From NCBI GenBank assembly GCA_030951025.1, contig JAUZQK010000139.1:1-52033 (forward strand): a stretch of DNA of 52,033 nt, written 5' to 3'. This stretch comes from Mariprofundus sp. Lineage in GTDB: Bacteria; Pseudomonadota; Zetaproteobacteria; Mariprofundales; Mariprofundaceae. Numbering within the stretch: the first letter of the stretch is position 1; every line of letters begins with the position of its first letter. This document shows, one piece after another, positions 15,402 through 23,453 of this stretch. The translations under genes and the position numbers were made by a program. Below the pieces are notes generated by a model. The model was not told the origin of the DNA and did not search any database. It was given only the letters and a program-made list of their open reading frames with translations.

Positions 15402-17420
15402 ATGTTGCGTGTTTTTTTCATTCTTTCGATCATGTTATCGAGTTTTGCCCAAGCTGGCATCAGTCAGGCCAGTGACGCCAGCCAGGCTGCGCGCACCTAT
15501 TTGAATAGTGGCAATCCAAGCCAAAGCATTAAAACTGCCCAACGGGCACTGAAAAACACCAACCTATCCCCATCCGAACGCCTGGCTCTGCTGAGCCTGA
15601 TTGCCAATGCCCAAATCATGATCGCCACTCACCAGCGCTATGAACATGTCAGCGCCGCCATTAAAGCCATCAATGTGGTGCTTCAAGAGTTTCCGGAAAA
15701 CGCCCAGTCTGCAGAATTCCGCTGGCAACTGGCCTGGATGCAATGGCAGGCTGGCCAACAAAAACAAGCCATTTCAGCCGCTCGCGACATTATCACCCAG
15801 GATCAGCAAGCTGCCAATCTGCGTCGTGCCTGGTTGTTGATGACCCGCATTCATATTGAGCTGGGCAATTTCTCTTATGCCCGCAGCGATTTATTACAAT
15901 ACGGCCTACAGGTTGATAGCGGCAGTCGCGAGCAAGCCACTGGCATGGCCTGGATGGCCATCATTGATATCGGGGAAAAGCGTCCTAAAATTGCGTTCAA
16001 GAGCCTTGATATGGTGTACAAAAAATGGCCAGCCATCGTCAGCAGCGATGCACAGTTATTTGCCGCCTACATTCAGCTGATGCATCAATATGGCTCTGAG
16101 AAAAGCACGCTCAAGCTGAGCGAGCTGTTTATCGGTCAATATATCAACACCGACCAAGCAGCCCCCGTGCGTTTAATCCACGCCGATATTCTGGCAGGCG
16201 CAGAGAAAACCATCGACCTTGCCATCAAGGAGTACGGCATTATCGCCCACAAACAGGCAGAAACCAGCGTTGGTCGCCAGGCGTTTATGCGTAAAATGAT
16301 GCTTGAATTCAGACACGAGTCTGATCGCGATAAACTGATTCCGGTGATGATTGCCCTGAAAAAAATAGCCACCAACAATCAACTCTCCATTATTGAAGAT
16401 GAAGCCATGCTTGATCTGGCTCGTTTATGGGTGCGCTTACAACAACACGACGATACGAAAAAAGACAACACCGATAAAGCAACTAAAACAGATAAAGAAA
16501 CCAAACAAGCAAACAACAGCAAAGCACCCGCCTTGCAAGCCTATGCGCACGCAGCCACATCCCTGGATAAAAAAATCGCTCAAGCAGCCGTCAGCGAAGG
16601 ACAAAACTGGATGGGCCAACGCATTCAGCAGGCACTCGATCAACAACAATGGCTTAAAGCGGTCAGTATTTGGCGGCAGTTTCCACAGCTACGCCCAGAG
16701 AGTCATCAAGCCCAGTCATTACGCCTGGGCATTGCGCATGCCATGCGCATGTTGATGTTATTTGAAGCCTCTGAAGATATTTTAAATACCTTGTACACAG
16801 AAAATAAATTCAGCATCCGTGGCGAACGCACCATGTTGGAACTGGCCAAATTATGGATGGATCGCGAAGATAAATCCGCCGTAAAAAACATCATGCGCTG
16901 GCTCAACCGGCATGAATTCAGCATGTACCGGCCTGAAATGTTACTCATCGCCGCACGCATTCAGCTCAAACAACAACACCCAGAGCAGGCCAAGCAAACA
17001 CTCTCATCGGTACTCCCCACAGATATGACCGATGCATCACGGGTTTCATTCTGGCACACCAAAGCGAGCATTGCCGAAGCACTCTCACAATGGCATAGCG
17101 CAGCTCGAGCATGGGGTAGTTATCGTAAAAGCAAGCATGCCGATGCAGCCCAGGCTTTGAACAATCAGGCCAAAGCATTTTTTAGAGCCCGTGAATTTGC
17201 CCAGGCATTAAAATTGTACCAGCAAACAGCCGAACAACGGCGCGATGCAGCATGGCAATACCATGTGGGTATATGCGAACTCCGTAGCGGCGCAATCAAA
17301 CAAGGCACAGAACGCTTGCAAACACTCGCCGCTGCCAAAGACGGTAGCAGGTTCACATCGTTGGCCAAATTAGCCCTGGCAGATAAACAGGCCGGCATAT
17401 TATTAGAGGAAACACCATGA
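15402..17420 (+). CDS. Exported TPR-repeat protein
   Basis: A 672-residue helical repeat protein. The first 18 residues (MLRVFFILSIMLSSFAQA) form a signal peptide with a plausible cleavage after AQA, so the protein acts in the periplasm or at the outer membrane. The rest is tandem TPR-like helices: AARTYLNSGNPSQSIKTAQRAL near 30, ALKLYQQTAEQRRDAAW near 605 and others between. There is one Lys/Thr-rich insertion near residues 350-368 (KKDNTDKATKTDKETKQ). A scaffold role in flagellar or envelope assembly is plausible, as with other TPR proteins of flagellar loci. Its end overlaps the start of the FlrA-like activator gene by ATGA. The start Met has no clear ribosome binding site. Confidence 0.82.
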   Translation: MLRVFFILSIMLSSFAQAGISQASDASQAARTYLNSGNPSQSIKTAQRALKNTNLSPSERLALLSLIANAQIMIATHQRYEHVSAAIKAINVVLQEFPENAQSAEFRWQLAWMQWQAGQQKQAISAARDIITQDQQAANLRRAWLLMTRIHIELGNFSYARSDLLQYGLQVDSGSREQATGMAWMAIIDIGEKRPKIAFKSLDMVYKKWPAIVSSDAQLFAAYIQLMHQYGSEKSTLKLSELFIGQYINTDQAAPVRLIHADILAGAEKTIDLAIKEYGIIAHKQAETSVGRQAFMRKMMLEFRHESDRDKLIPVMIALKKIATNNQLSIIEDEAMLDLARLWVRLQQHDDTKKDNTDKATKTDKETKQANNSKAPALQAYAHAATSLDKKIAQAAVSEGQNWMGQRIQQALDQQQWLKAVSIWRQFPQLRPESHQAQSLRLGIAHAMRMLMLFEASEDILNTLYTENKFSIRGERTMLELAKLWMDREDKSAVKNIMRWLNRHEFSMYRPEMLLIAARIQLKQQHPEQAKQTLSSVLPTDMTDASRVSFWHTKASIAEALSQWHSAARAWGSYRKSKHADAAQALNNQAKAFFRAREFAQALKLYQQTAEQRRDAAWQYHVGICELRSGAIKQGTERLQTLAAAKDGSRFTSLAKLALADKQAGILLEETP

Positions 17421-18772
17421 GCTTATCCAATGTCAGCATGATCGGCTTCCCCGCCCATGAAGAAGCAGAATTACGTATCCAGTTGGGCAAACTATTGCCC
17501 GATACGCATATTGAAGCACTGCCCACAGAATCAATGCAAAGCGATTTTAATGCCAATGCACTGATTTTTATTTGGGATAGTATCACCGCACCATCGCTGG
17601 TGCGTCGTTTATTTGAAGCCAATCCACAGGCCAATATTGTCATCATTACCGATAACGGCGATAGCGAACGTGGTGCCGATTTGATGCATTCAGGTGCGAT
17701 TGATTACCGTTTCATGCCTGTGCCCAGCGAAGTATTGGAAATATACATTCGCAAAAGCGGCCATCAGATCGCGTTAAGCCAACAAGCCGACAAACAAAAG
17801 GTAAAAGCCCGTAACCAGCAGGATATTTTTGTCACCGAAGATATTGAAACACGTCGATTACTTGATCGTGTTGCACTGATTGCGCCGAGTCGGGCATCGG
17901 TACTGGTGGTGGGTGAGTCTGGCACCGGCAAAGAGCGTTTATCACGTTATGTCCATGCCTGCTCCAACCGCGAAAACGCAAGTTTTATCGCCATCAATTG
18001 TGCAGCTATCCCTGAAGGCGTACTGGAAGCTGAATTATTCGGCCATGAAAAAGGGGCGTTTACCGGTGCCACATCAGCCAGACCGGGTAAATTTGAACTG
18101 GCGCATGAAGGCACCCTGTTGCTCGATGAAATTACCGAAATGCCAGTGCATTTGCAAGCCAAGTTATTGCGTGTTTTACAAGAGGGTGAAGTGGATCGCC
18201 TCGGCGGCAGCAAGCCGGTCAAGATTGATGTGCGCATTATTGCCACCAGCAACCGTGATCTCGCCAAAGCCGTGAAGGAAGGCTCATTTCGTCAAGATTT
18301 ATATTACCGTCTCAATGTCGTGTGCATCCAATTGCCCCCATTGCGACAACGCAGCTCCGATATACATCCTCTGGCACTGCATTTCTTGCAACGTTTTTCC
18401 GAGATGTATGGCAAAGCTGCACCCAAATTATCCAGCCAGGCCATTGATCAATTGCAACGTTACCCGTGGCCGGGCAACGCGCGCGAGTTAGAAAACTGCA
18501 TGCATCGCGCTTTTCTGATGGCTGTTGATGATTTGATTCGGCCAGAACACTTATGCCTCGATGCAGCCACTGCACCCGGTATTTCTGATGAGCAAAACAA
18601 TGCCGTTCAGGCCGGTGTATCGATTCGCGATATGGAACGATCGTTGATCGAAAAAACCCTCGTACATGTGCAGGGCAACCGCACCGAAGCTGCACAACTG
18701 CTCGGCATTAGCATTCGCACCCTGCGCAATAAATTGCACACCTACGATTCTGGCATGGCTTTTGCTGATTAG
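17417..18772 (+). CDS. Sigma-54-dependent transcriptional activator, FlrA/FleQ-like
   Basis: A 451-residue enhancer-binding protein. The AAA+ core is complete: Walker A GESGTGKE (166-173), GAFTGA (213-218), Walker B LLLDEITE (234-241) and the arginine-finger region near RQDLYYRLNV. The C-terminal helix-turn-helix reads NRTEAAQLLGISIRTLRNKL. The N-terminal 110 residues have a receiver-like pattern but lack the acidic pair and the acceptor motif (the corresponding strand reads LIFIWDSIT), as in FlrA/FleQ, so activity is probably not set by phosphorylation. FleQ-type proteins bind c-di-GMP at the AAA+ domain, which would fit this locus but cannot be shown here. It is translationally coupled to the TPR gene and sits 97 bp upstream of flgB. 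Confidence 0.9.
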   Translation: MSLSNVSMIGFPAHEEAELRIQLGKLLPDTHIEALPTESMQSDFNANALIFIWDSITAPSLVRRLFEANPQANIVIITDNGDSERGADLMHSGAIDYRFMPVPSEVLEIYIRKSGHQIALSQQADKQKVKARNQQDIFVTEDIETRRLLDRVALIAPSRASVLVVGESGTGKERLSRYVHACSNRENASFIAINCAAIPEGVLEAELFGHEKGAFTGATSARPGKFELAHEGTLLLDEITEMPVHLQAKLLRVLQEGEVDRLGGSKPVKIDVRIIATSNRDLAKAVKEGSFRQDLYYRLNVVCIQLPPLRQRSSDIHPLALHFLQRFSEMYGKAAPKLSSQAIDQLQRYPWPGNARELENCMHRAFLMAVDDLIRPEHLCLDAATAPGISDEQNNAVQAGVSIRDMERSLIEKTLVHVQGNRTEAAQLLGISIRTLRNKLHTYDSGMAFAD

Positions 18773-18869
18773 CTTTTAGGAGATGGCACAAAATTGACGT
18801 TAAGCAATTTTGGTCCACCTTACTAAGAACACAACAGCAGCGAAGGAACGCCGTCAGGGAGTGTGAATA
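18773..18869 (+). promoter_or_regulatory. Gap upstream of flgB (possible basal-body promoter)
   Basis: This 97-bp gap precedes the flgB-to-motE run and is the natural place for its promoter. It contains TGGCAC (18784-18789), a perfect -24 word, but the downstream half reads TTGAC and is one base too close, so a sigma-54 match is imperfect. CAGGGAG precedes the flgB ATG as ribosome binding site. I cannot name the promoter with confidence. Confidence 0.35.
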
Positions 18870-19265
18870 ATGGATATGTTAGGTAACGGCTTTCAACGTC
18901 TTAAATCTGCCATCATAGCGCGTGAACACATGCAAACGGCAATCACCAGCAATATCGCCAATGCGGATACACCCAACTACCGCGCTGATCAACGCGGCTT
19001 CGCTGAATTTTTTGCCGAACAATCAGGCCCAAGTACGGCAAAAATGACCACCACCAATCGCATGCATATTTCAGACACCAGCTCCACCCGCTTATCCGGT
19101 GATTTTTTTCAAGCCGGAGCAGCACGCAAAATGGATGGTAACGGTGTCGATGTGCAAACCGAAATGGCGCGCATGTCCGAAAATCAACTGATGCATGATC
19201 TCTCGTTAAAACTGATCAAAGGCAAGCTCTCCGGCCTGCTGAATGCCATCAAGGAAGGTAGATAA
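18870..19265 (+). CDS. flgB: Flagellar basal-body rod protein FlgB
   Basis: FlgB is a proximal rod subunit exported through the flagellar type III system. The 131-residue protein shows the N-terminal rod signature ITSNIANADTPNYRADQRGFAEFF near residues 30-52 and a C-terminal helix (ENQLMHDLSLKLIKGKLSGLLNAI) that pairs in the assembled rod. Length is normal. Its stop and the flgC start overlap (TAATG), so flgB-flgC are coupled. It is the first gene of a continuous basal-body operon. Confidence 0.97.
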   Translation: MDMLGNGFQRLKSAIIAREHMQTAITSNIANADTPNYRADQRGFAEFFAEQSGPSTAKMTTTNRMHISDTSSTRLSGDFFQAGAARKMDGNGVDVQTEMARMSENQLMHDLSLKLIKGKLSGLLNAIKEGR

Positions 19266-19711
19266 TGCCAAATGATCTTTTATCTTCCATGAGCATCAGT
19301 GCCGCCGGCATGTCGGCACAACGCACTCGCATGGATATCGTAGCTGAAAACATCGCCAATGCAGAATCTACCCGCACCAAAACAGGTGGGCCGTATCGGC
19401 GCAGGCAAGTCGTCTTTCAGGCTATCGCACCGGAACAGAAGTTTTCCAATATTTTTAATAGTGCGTTTCAGTCCAATAGCCAGCAATCGGTCAAAGCGGC
19501 ATATATCGCCCAGGATAAAAAACCCTTTCGCGAGGTTTATGACCCATCTCACCCCGATGCCAATGCGCGGGGGCTGGTAAAAATGCCCAATGTGAATCCG
19601 GTTGAAGAGATGGTGGATATGAATGCCGCCTCCCGAAGCTTTGAAGCCAATGTTACTACCCTTGAAGCATCCAAACGTATGTTTCTTAAATCGCTCGAAC
19701 TACTTCGATAG
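19265..19711 (+). CDS. flgC: Flagellar basal-body rod protein FlgC
   Basis: This is another proximal rod subunit, 148 residues. The family motifs are MSISAAGMSAQRTRMDIVAENIANAES near the N-terminus, GGPYRRRQVVFQ, the middle block DPSHPDANARGLVKMPNVN, and the C-terminal EMVDMNAASRSFEANVTTLEASKRM. Length is close to the usual 135-150. The start overlaps the flgB stop by one base. fliE follows after nine bases. Confidence 0.98.
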   Translation: MPNDLLSSMSISAAGMSAQRTRMDIVAENIANAESTRTKTGGPYRRRQVVFQAIAPEQKFSNIFNSAFQSNSQQSVKAAYIAQDKKPFREVYDPSHPDANARGLVKMPNVNPVEEMVDMNAASRSFEANVTTLEASKRMFLKSLELLR

Positions 19712-19720
19712 GAGTCCCAC

Positions 19721-20041
19721 ATGAATATTCATGGATACCAGTCAAACTCAGTCAACTCCGGCATTACCAGCCCGAAAAATACCATGCAGGATGTCGGCAA
19801 GGCCGCTGGCGGCGAACAGAATTTCGCGACGCTATTGCAAGCCTACACCCAGCAGGTCAATCATGATTCCAAGGCGGCAGGAAAAGCTGCTGTTGCACTG
19901 GCCTCCGGCGTTGATACCGGCAAAGGCACAGCCGAAACACTGCTGGCCATCAAGCAGGCCGATTTATCATTCCAGATGATGCTTGGTGTACGCAACAAGC
20001 TGGTCGACGCTTACCGTGAAATTATCCGCATGCAGGTATAG
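19721..20041 (+). CDS. fliE: Flagellar hook-basal body protein FliE
   Basis: FliE joins the MS ring to the rod and is among the first proteins exported. The 106-residue product has the family's C-terminal signature: DLSFQMMLGVRNKLVDAYREIIRMQV, preceded by TLLAIKQAD. The N-terminal half is less conserved, as usual. AGGAG sits seven bases before the ATG. It follows flgC by nine bases and precedes fliF by 60 bp. Confidence 0.95.
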   Translation: MNIHGYQSNSVNSGITSPKNTMQDVGKAAGGEQNFATLLQAYTQQVNHDSKAAGKAAVALASGVDTGKGTAETLLAIKQADLSFQMMLGVRNKLVDAYREIIRMQV

Positions 20042-20101
20042 CTGCGCGAACACTCTCCATCTTGATTCGTAACCACTCCCACTCAACAAAGGTAACCCGC
20101 C

Positions 20102-21748
20102 ATGGCTGATGCATTAACACCCCACAATCAAAACACAATGAACCCGACCCTGATTGAAGCTGGCGCTCAAGAGGCCGGTCAAGGCGCAGCTGGAGCCAGT
20201 ATGCAGGTGCCGCAGATGCTGGCAAAATACAGAAAAATCATGTTGTTCAGTGCGGCCAGCCTGATGCTGGTCGGCTTCATCAGCCTGGTGTTGTGGTCAT
20301 CGGAAAAACCTTACCGTTCGGTTTATGCCGGCATGGCGGAAAAAGATGCCGCCTCAGTGGTTGAACTGCTGCAAAAAGAACATATCCCCTACCGCCTCGA
20401 AGGCGGCGGCACGGTGATGGTGCCGGAAGACCAGGTCTATCAGGTGCGTTTAAAACTGGCTGGCCAGGGTGTAACGCCATCGGGCAATACCGGCTTTGAA
20501 ATTTTCGATCAGAGCAATGAATTCGGGCTCAGTGATTTCACCCGAAAAATCAATCTGCAACGCGCCCTGCAAGGCGAGTTGGCGCGCACCATTGAAGTCA
20601 TGCCGCAAGTAAATTCAGCCCGCATTCATCTGGTATTGCCCAAAGAATCCGCCTTTGCCAAACGTGATCGCAAAGCCACTGCCTCGGTGATGTTACAATT
20701 AACCGGTGGCCGGCGTTTACCCAAAAAATCTGTCATTGCCATCCAGAATCTGGTTGCCGCCAGTATCCCTGATCTGGATCAAAACAATGTGACCGTGGTC
20801 GATGCATCCGGCAGCTTGCTCTCCAGCAATGAAAAAGAAGCCCCGATGTCGGAAGGTCAAACCATGCAGGAGTATCAAGCCAAGCTTGAGCAACGCATGG
20901 AGAAACGTATTTCCGGCATGCTGGAACAGGTTGTCGGCGCAGGTCAGGTGGTGGTGCGTGTATCCGCCGATATCAATCGTGAATTCATCGAGCAGAACAG
21001 CACCCGCTACAATCCGGATGAACAGGTCTTGCGCAGCCGTAAATCTTCCTCTGAAGAACGCGCCTCCAACGCCAGCACAGCAATGGGTGTGCCCGGTCTT
21101 GCCTCCAATACCCCCGGAGCCAACCCACAAACAGCCCCGGATGCTACTGCACCCACTCAGCCCAAGGATCTCGCCAAACGCGCTGAATCGGTGGACAACT
21201 ATGAAATCAGCAGCACCCAGGAGCACCGTGTTATTCCCTTCGGCAGCATCAATAAATTATCTGTCGCCACCATTGTCGGCGGCCACTACAAAGCCGATGA
21301 TAAAGGTGAACAGATCTTCACTGCGCGCAGTAAGGAAGAATTGGCCAGTCTCCAAAAGCTCATTGAACGTGCCATGGGCTTTGATGAAGATCGTGGAGAT
21401 TCAGTCAGTGTACAAAGCATGCCATTGGTGAGCATTGCCGACACGCTCGATAATCAAGCCTTCGATGCGGCTGAAAATCAGGCCTTTTATATGCAGATTG
21501 CACGTTACAGCCTGGCTGCTCTGGCGCTGTTATTGTTGGCCTGGTTTGTCTTGCGTCCTTTGGCTGTACGCATCCAGGAGTCTGCCGCCAATGATGACGA
21601 TGCAAACAATCCTGCATCCAATCAGCCCAATTATCTGAATGATGAAGCCGTCGCTCGCTTGGCCAACATGGAACAGGTAAAATACAATATTAACAAAGAA
21701 CCGGATCGCGCCAATAAAGTGTTACGCGAATGGGTGGATCCCGCATGA
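20102..21748 (+). CDS. fliF: Flagellar MS-ring protein FliF
   Basis: FliF forms the membrane-embedded ring on which the flagellum is built and houses the export gate. The 548-residue protein has two membrane helices (about 46-66 and 467-487) around a large periplasmic part with the PrgK-like motifs YRSVYAGMAEKDAASVVELL and PQVNSARIHLVLPKESAF, and an extended Ala/Pro/Ser-rich hinge (about 330-360). The cytoplasmic tail ending AVARLANMEQVKYNINKEPDRANKVLREWV is the FliG-binding segment. Length is typical. The last four bases overlap fliG as ATGA. Confidence 0.98.
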   Translation: MADALTPHNQNTMNPTLIEAGAQEAGQGAAGASMQVPQMLAKYRKIMLFSAASLMLVGFISLVLWSSEKPYRSVYAGMAEKDAASVVELLQKEHIPYRLEGGGTVMVPEDQVYQVRLKLAGQGVTPSGNTGFEIFDQSNEFGLSDFTRKINLQRALQGELARTIEVMPQVNSARIHLVLPKESAFAKRDRKATASVMLQLTGGRRLPKKSVIAIQNLVAASIPDLDQNNVTVVDASGSLLSSNEKEAPMSEGQTMQEYQAKLEQRMEKRISGMLEQVVGAGQVVVRVSADINREFIEQNSTRYNPDEQVLRSRKSSSEERASNASTAMGVPGLASNTPGANPQTAPDATAPTQPKDLAKRAESVDNYEISSTQEHRVIPFGSINKLSVATIVGGHYKADDKGEQIFTARSKEELASLQKLIERAMGFDEDRGDSVSVQSMPLVSIADTLDNQAFDAAENQAFYMQIARYSLAALALLLLAWFVLRPLAVRIQESAANDDDANNPASNQPNYLNDEAVARLANMEQVKYNINKEPDRANKVLREWVDPA

Positions 21749-22746
21749 AAACGGCCAAACAATTAACCGGCGAAGATAAAGCCGCTATTCTACTCTTTGC
21801 CTTGGGGCCTGAGGCATCCGCCCCTTTGGTGCAGGGCATGGATGATCAAATGTTAAAACGGCTCGGTGCCCGCATGGCTGATCTGGGCAAGATCGAAGCG
21901 GACGTGCTCAATTCCGTGACCGATGAATATTTAAAGATGCATCATTCCGAAGACCCCTTGATGCGCTCCACCAAAAAAGATGTGATTTCGCTGTTTAAAT
22001 TCGCCATCGAACATGAACGTGCTGAGCGTTTATTGACTGAAATAAGTGCTCCCAAAACATTAACCATCTGGGATAAATTATCGCGTTTAAAACCGGAAAT
22101 GATTGCCAAATCCATTACCAATGAACATCCACAAACCGTGGCTTTAATCTTAGGTCATATTGATTCCGGTGTAGCCAGTCGGGTGATTGCATTATTGCCG
22201 GAGGATATGCAGCTCTCGGTGGTGATGCGTATGTCTAAAATCGAAACCGTACCCAAAGAGCTGGTACGTGATATTGAAGAAACACTGGAAAAAGAACTGG
22301 CCGACATGCAAGGCGATTCGGGTATCAGTTTCGATGGTATGGTCAGCGTGGTGGATATTCTCAAAGGCCTCGAAAAAGAAGTCGCACGCCCCATTCTGGA
22401 TCAATTGCGTGATAAGGATGAAGGCCTGTTTGCGCAGGTGGATCGATTGTTGCTGGTCTTTGAAGATCTGATCGAACTCTCTGATCGCGATATCCAAACC
22501 ATCCTCAAACATATTTCTTCCGATGATCTGGTCAAGGCCATGAAAGGCGGGTCGGATGATGTGGCCGATCGATTCTTTGATAATATGTCACAACGCGCAG
22601 CAGAAATCATGCGCGAGGATATGGCTGTGATGGGGCCAATGAAACTGGCCGATGTGGAAGATGCCCAACAGATTGTACTCAAAATCATTCGTAAACTCGA
22701 TGATGATGGTGCGATTACCCTGAGCAGCACCGATGATATGGTCTGA
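21745..22746 (+). CDS. fliG: Flagellar motor switch protein FliG
   Basis: FliG is the rotor protein that receives torque from the stator and transmits switching. The start is at MKTAKQLTGEDKAAILLFALG, the ATGA overlap with fliF; an upstream alternative adds five residues inside fliF. From here there are 333 residues, the usual length. The N-terminal FliF-binding domain, the middle EHPQTVALILGHI motif and the C-terminal torque helix (RFFDNMSQRAAEIMREDMAV) with its alternating charges are all present. The stop overlaps the fliH ATG by one base. Confidence 0.97.
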   Translation: MKTAKQLTGEDKAAILLFALGPEASAPLVQGMDDQMLKRLGARMADLGKIEADVLNSVTDEYLKMHHSEDPLMRSTKKDVISLFKFAIEHERAERLLTEISAPKTLTIWDKLSRLKPEMIAKSITNEHPQTVALILGHIDSGVASRVIALLPEDMQLSVVMRMSKIETVPKELVRDIEETLEKELADMQGDSGISFDGMVSVVDILKGLEKEVARPILDQLRDKDEGLFAQVDRLLLVFEDLIELSDRDIQTILKHISSDDLVKAMKGGSDDVADRFFDNMSQRAAEIMREDMAVMGPMKLADVEDAQQIVLKIIRKLDDDGAITLSSTDDMV

Positions 22747-23453
22747 TGAACACATCACCACCGAGCCCACTCACGCCCATCTCATTTCCTGAAGATCCTC
22801 ATTCGGATCACCATGCCGCCAAGCACAGCAGCGTCTTTCCCTACACCCCGATTGATGAAGATCCAGTCGTCCACGTCAGCACTAATGCCAACCGCATGCA
22901 GCAATTGGAAAACATGCTCAAAGAAGTGCAGGGTCGAGCTGAAATCGTTGAAAAAGAAGCCTACGACAAAGCCTATCTGGCTGGTGAAAAGGCTGGCATG
23001 GTGTTGGGGCGTAAACGCGGCGAACAGATTCTTGAAGCCCTACAAGAAACCCTGCAAGAAGCAGAATCCAGCTTACTCAACATGCAACAGTCTGTTGCCG
23101 AGGCCACCATGGATGTGGCACAACATCTGGCTGAACACATTGTCGGCAATACTATTCAAACCGATCCAGCCGCTTTACTCAACATCGCACAACAGGCCGC
23201 AGCCCAGTTATCAGATCCCACAGGCCTGCGTATCGCGGTATCTCCGGATGATTATTCCAGCTTCAAACGCCTGCTCGAAGATGAGCCTGCATTATTACCC
23301 TTACACAGCGATACAACGGTTAAAAGCGGTAGCTGCCGTATCATTTCCAGTCAGCAGGATATTCTTGTTGATCCGGTCGCGGCTGTAGATAGCTATCTCA
23401 AATCACTGCGCCCCGCATTACTCATCGCCCCACACAACGATGACCAGCTCTGA
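22746..23453 (+). CDS. fliH: Flagellar assembly protein FliH
   Basis: FliH is the negative regulator and peripheral stalk of the FliI export ATPase. The 235-residue protein begins with a disordered Pro/His-rich region, then a long charged helix (ANRMQQLENMLKEVQGRAEIVEKEAYDKAY, about 55-82) with GEKAGMVLGRKRGEQ, and a C-terminal domain with AQHLAEHIVGNTIQTDPAALL and VKSGSCRIISSQQDILVDPVAAVDSYL, as in FliH/YscL. Sequence conservation in this family is low, and position between fliG and fliI supports the call. It overlaps fliI by 14 bp. Confidence 0.92.
   Translation: MNTSPPSPLTPISFPEDPHSDHHAAKHSSVFPYTPIDEDPVVHVSTNANRMQQLENMLKEVQGRAEIVEKEAYDKAYLAGEKAGMVLGRKRGEQILEALQETLQEAESSLLNMQQSVAEATMDVAQHLAEHIVGNTIQTDPAALLNIAQQAAAQLSDPTGLRIAVSPDDYSSFKRLLEDEPALLPLHSDTTVKSGSCRIISSQQDILVDPVAAVDSYLKSLRPALLIAPHNDDQL

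Noticed and set aside
18784-18799. Sigma-54-like TGGCAC upstream of flgB
   Set aside because: The -12 half reads TTGAC rather than TTGC and is one base too close, so the spacing fails.
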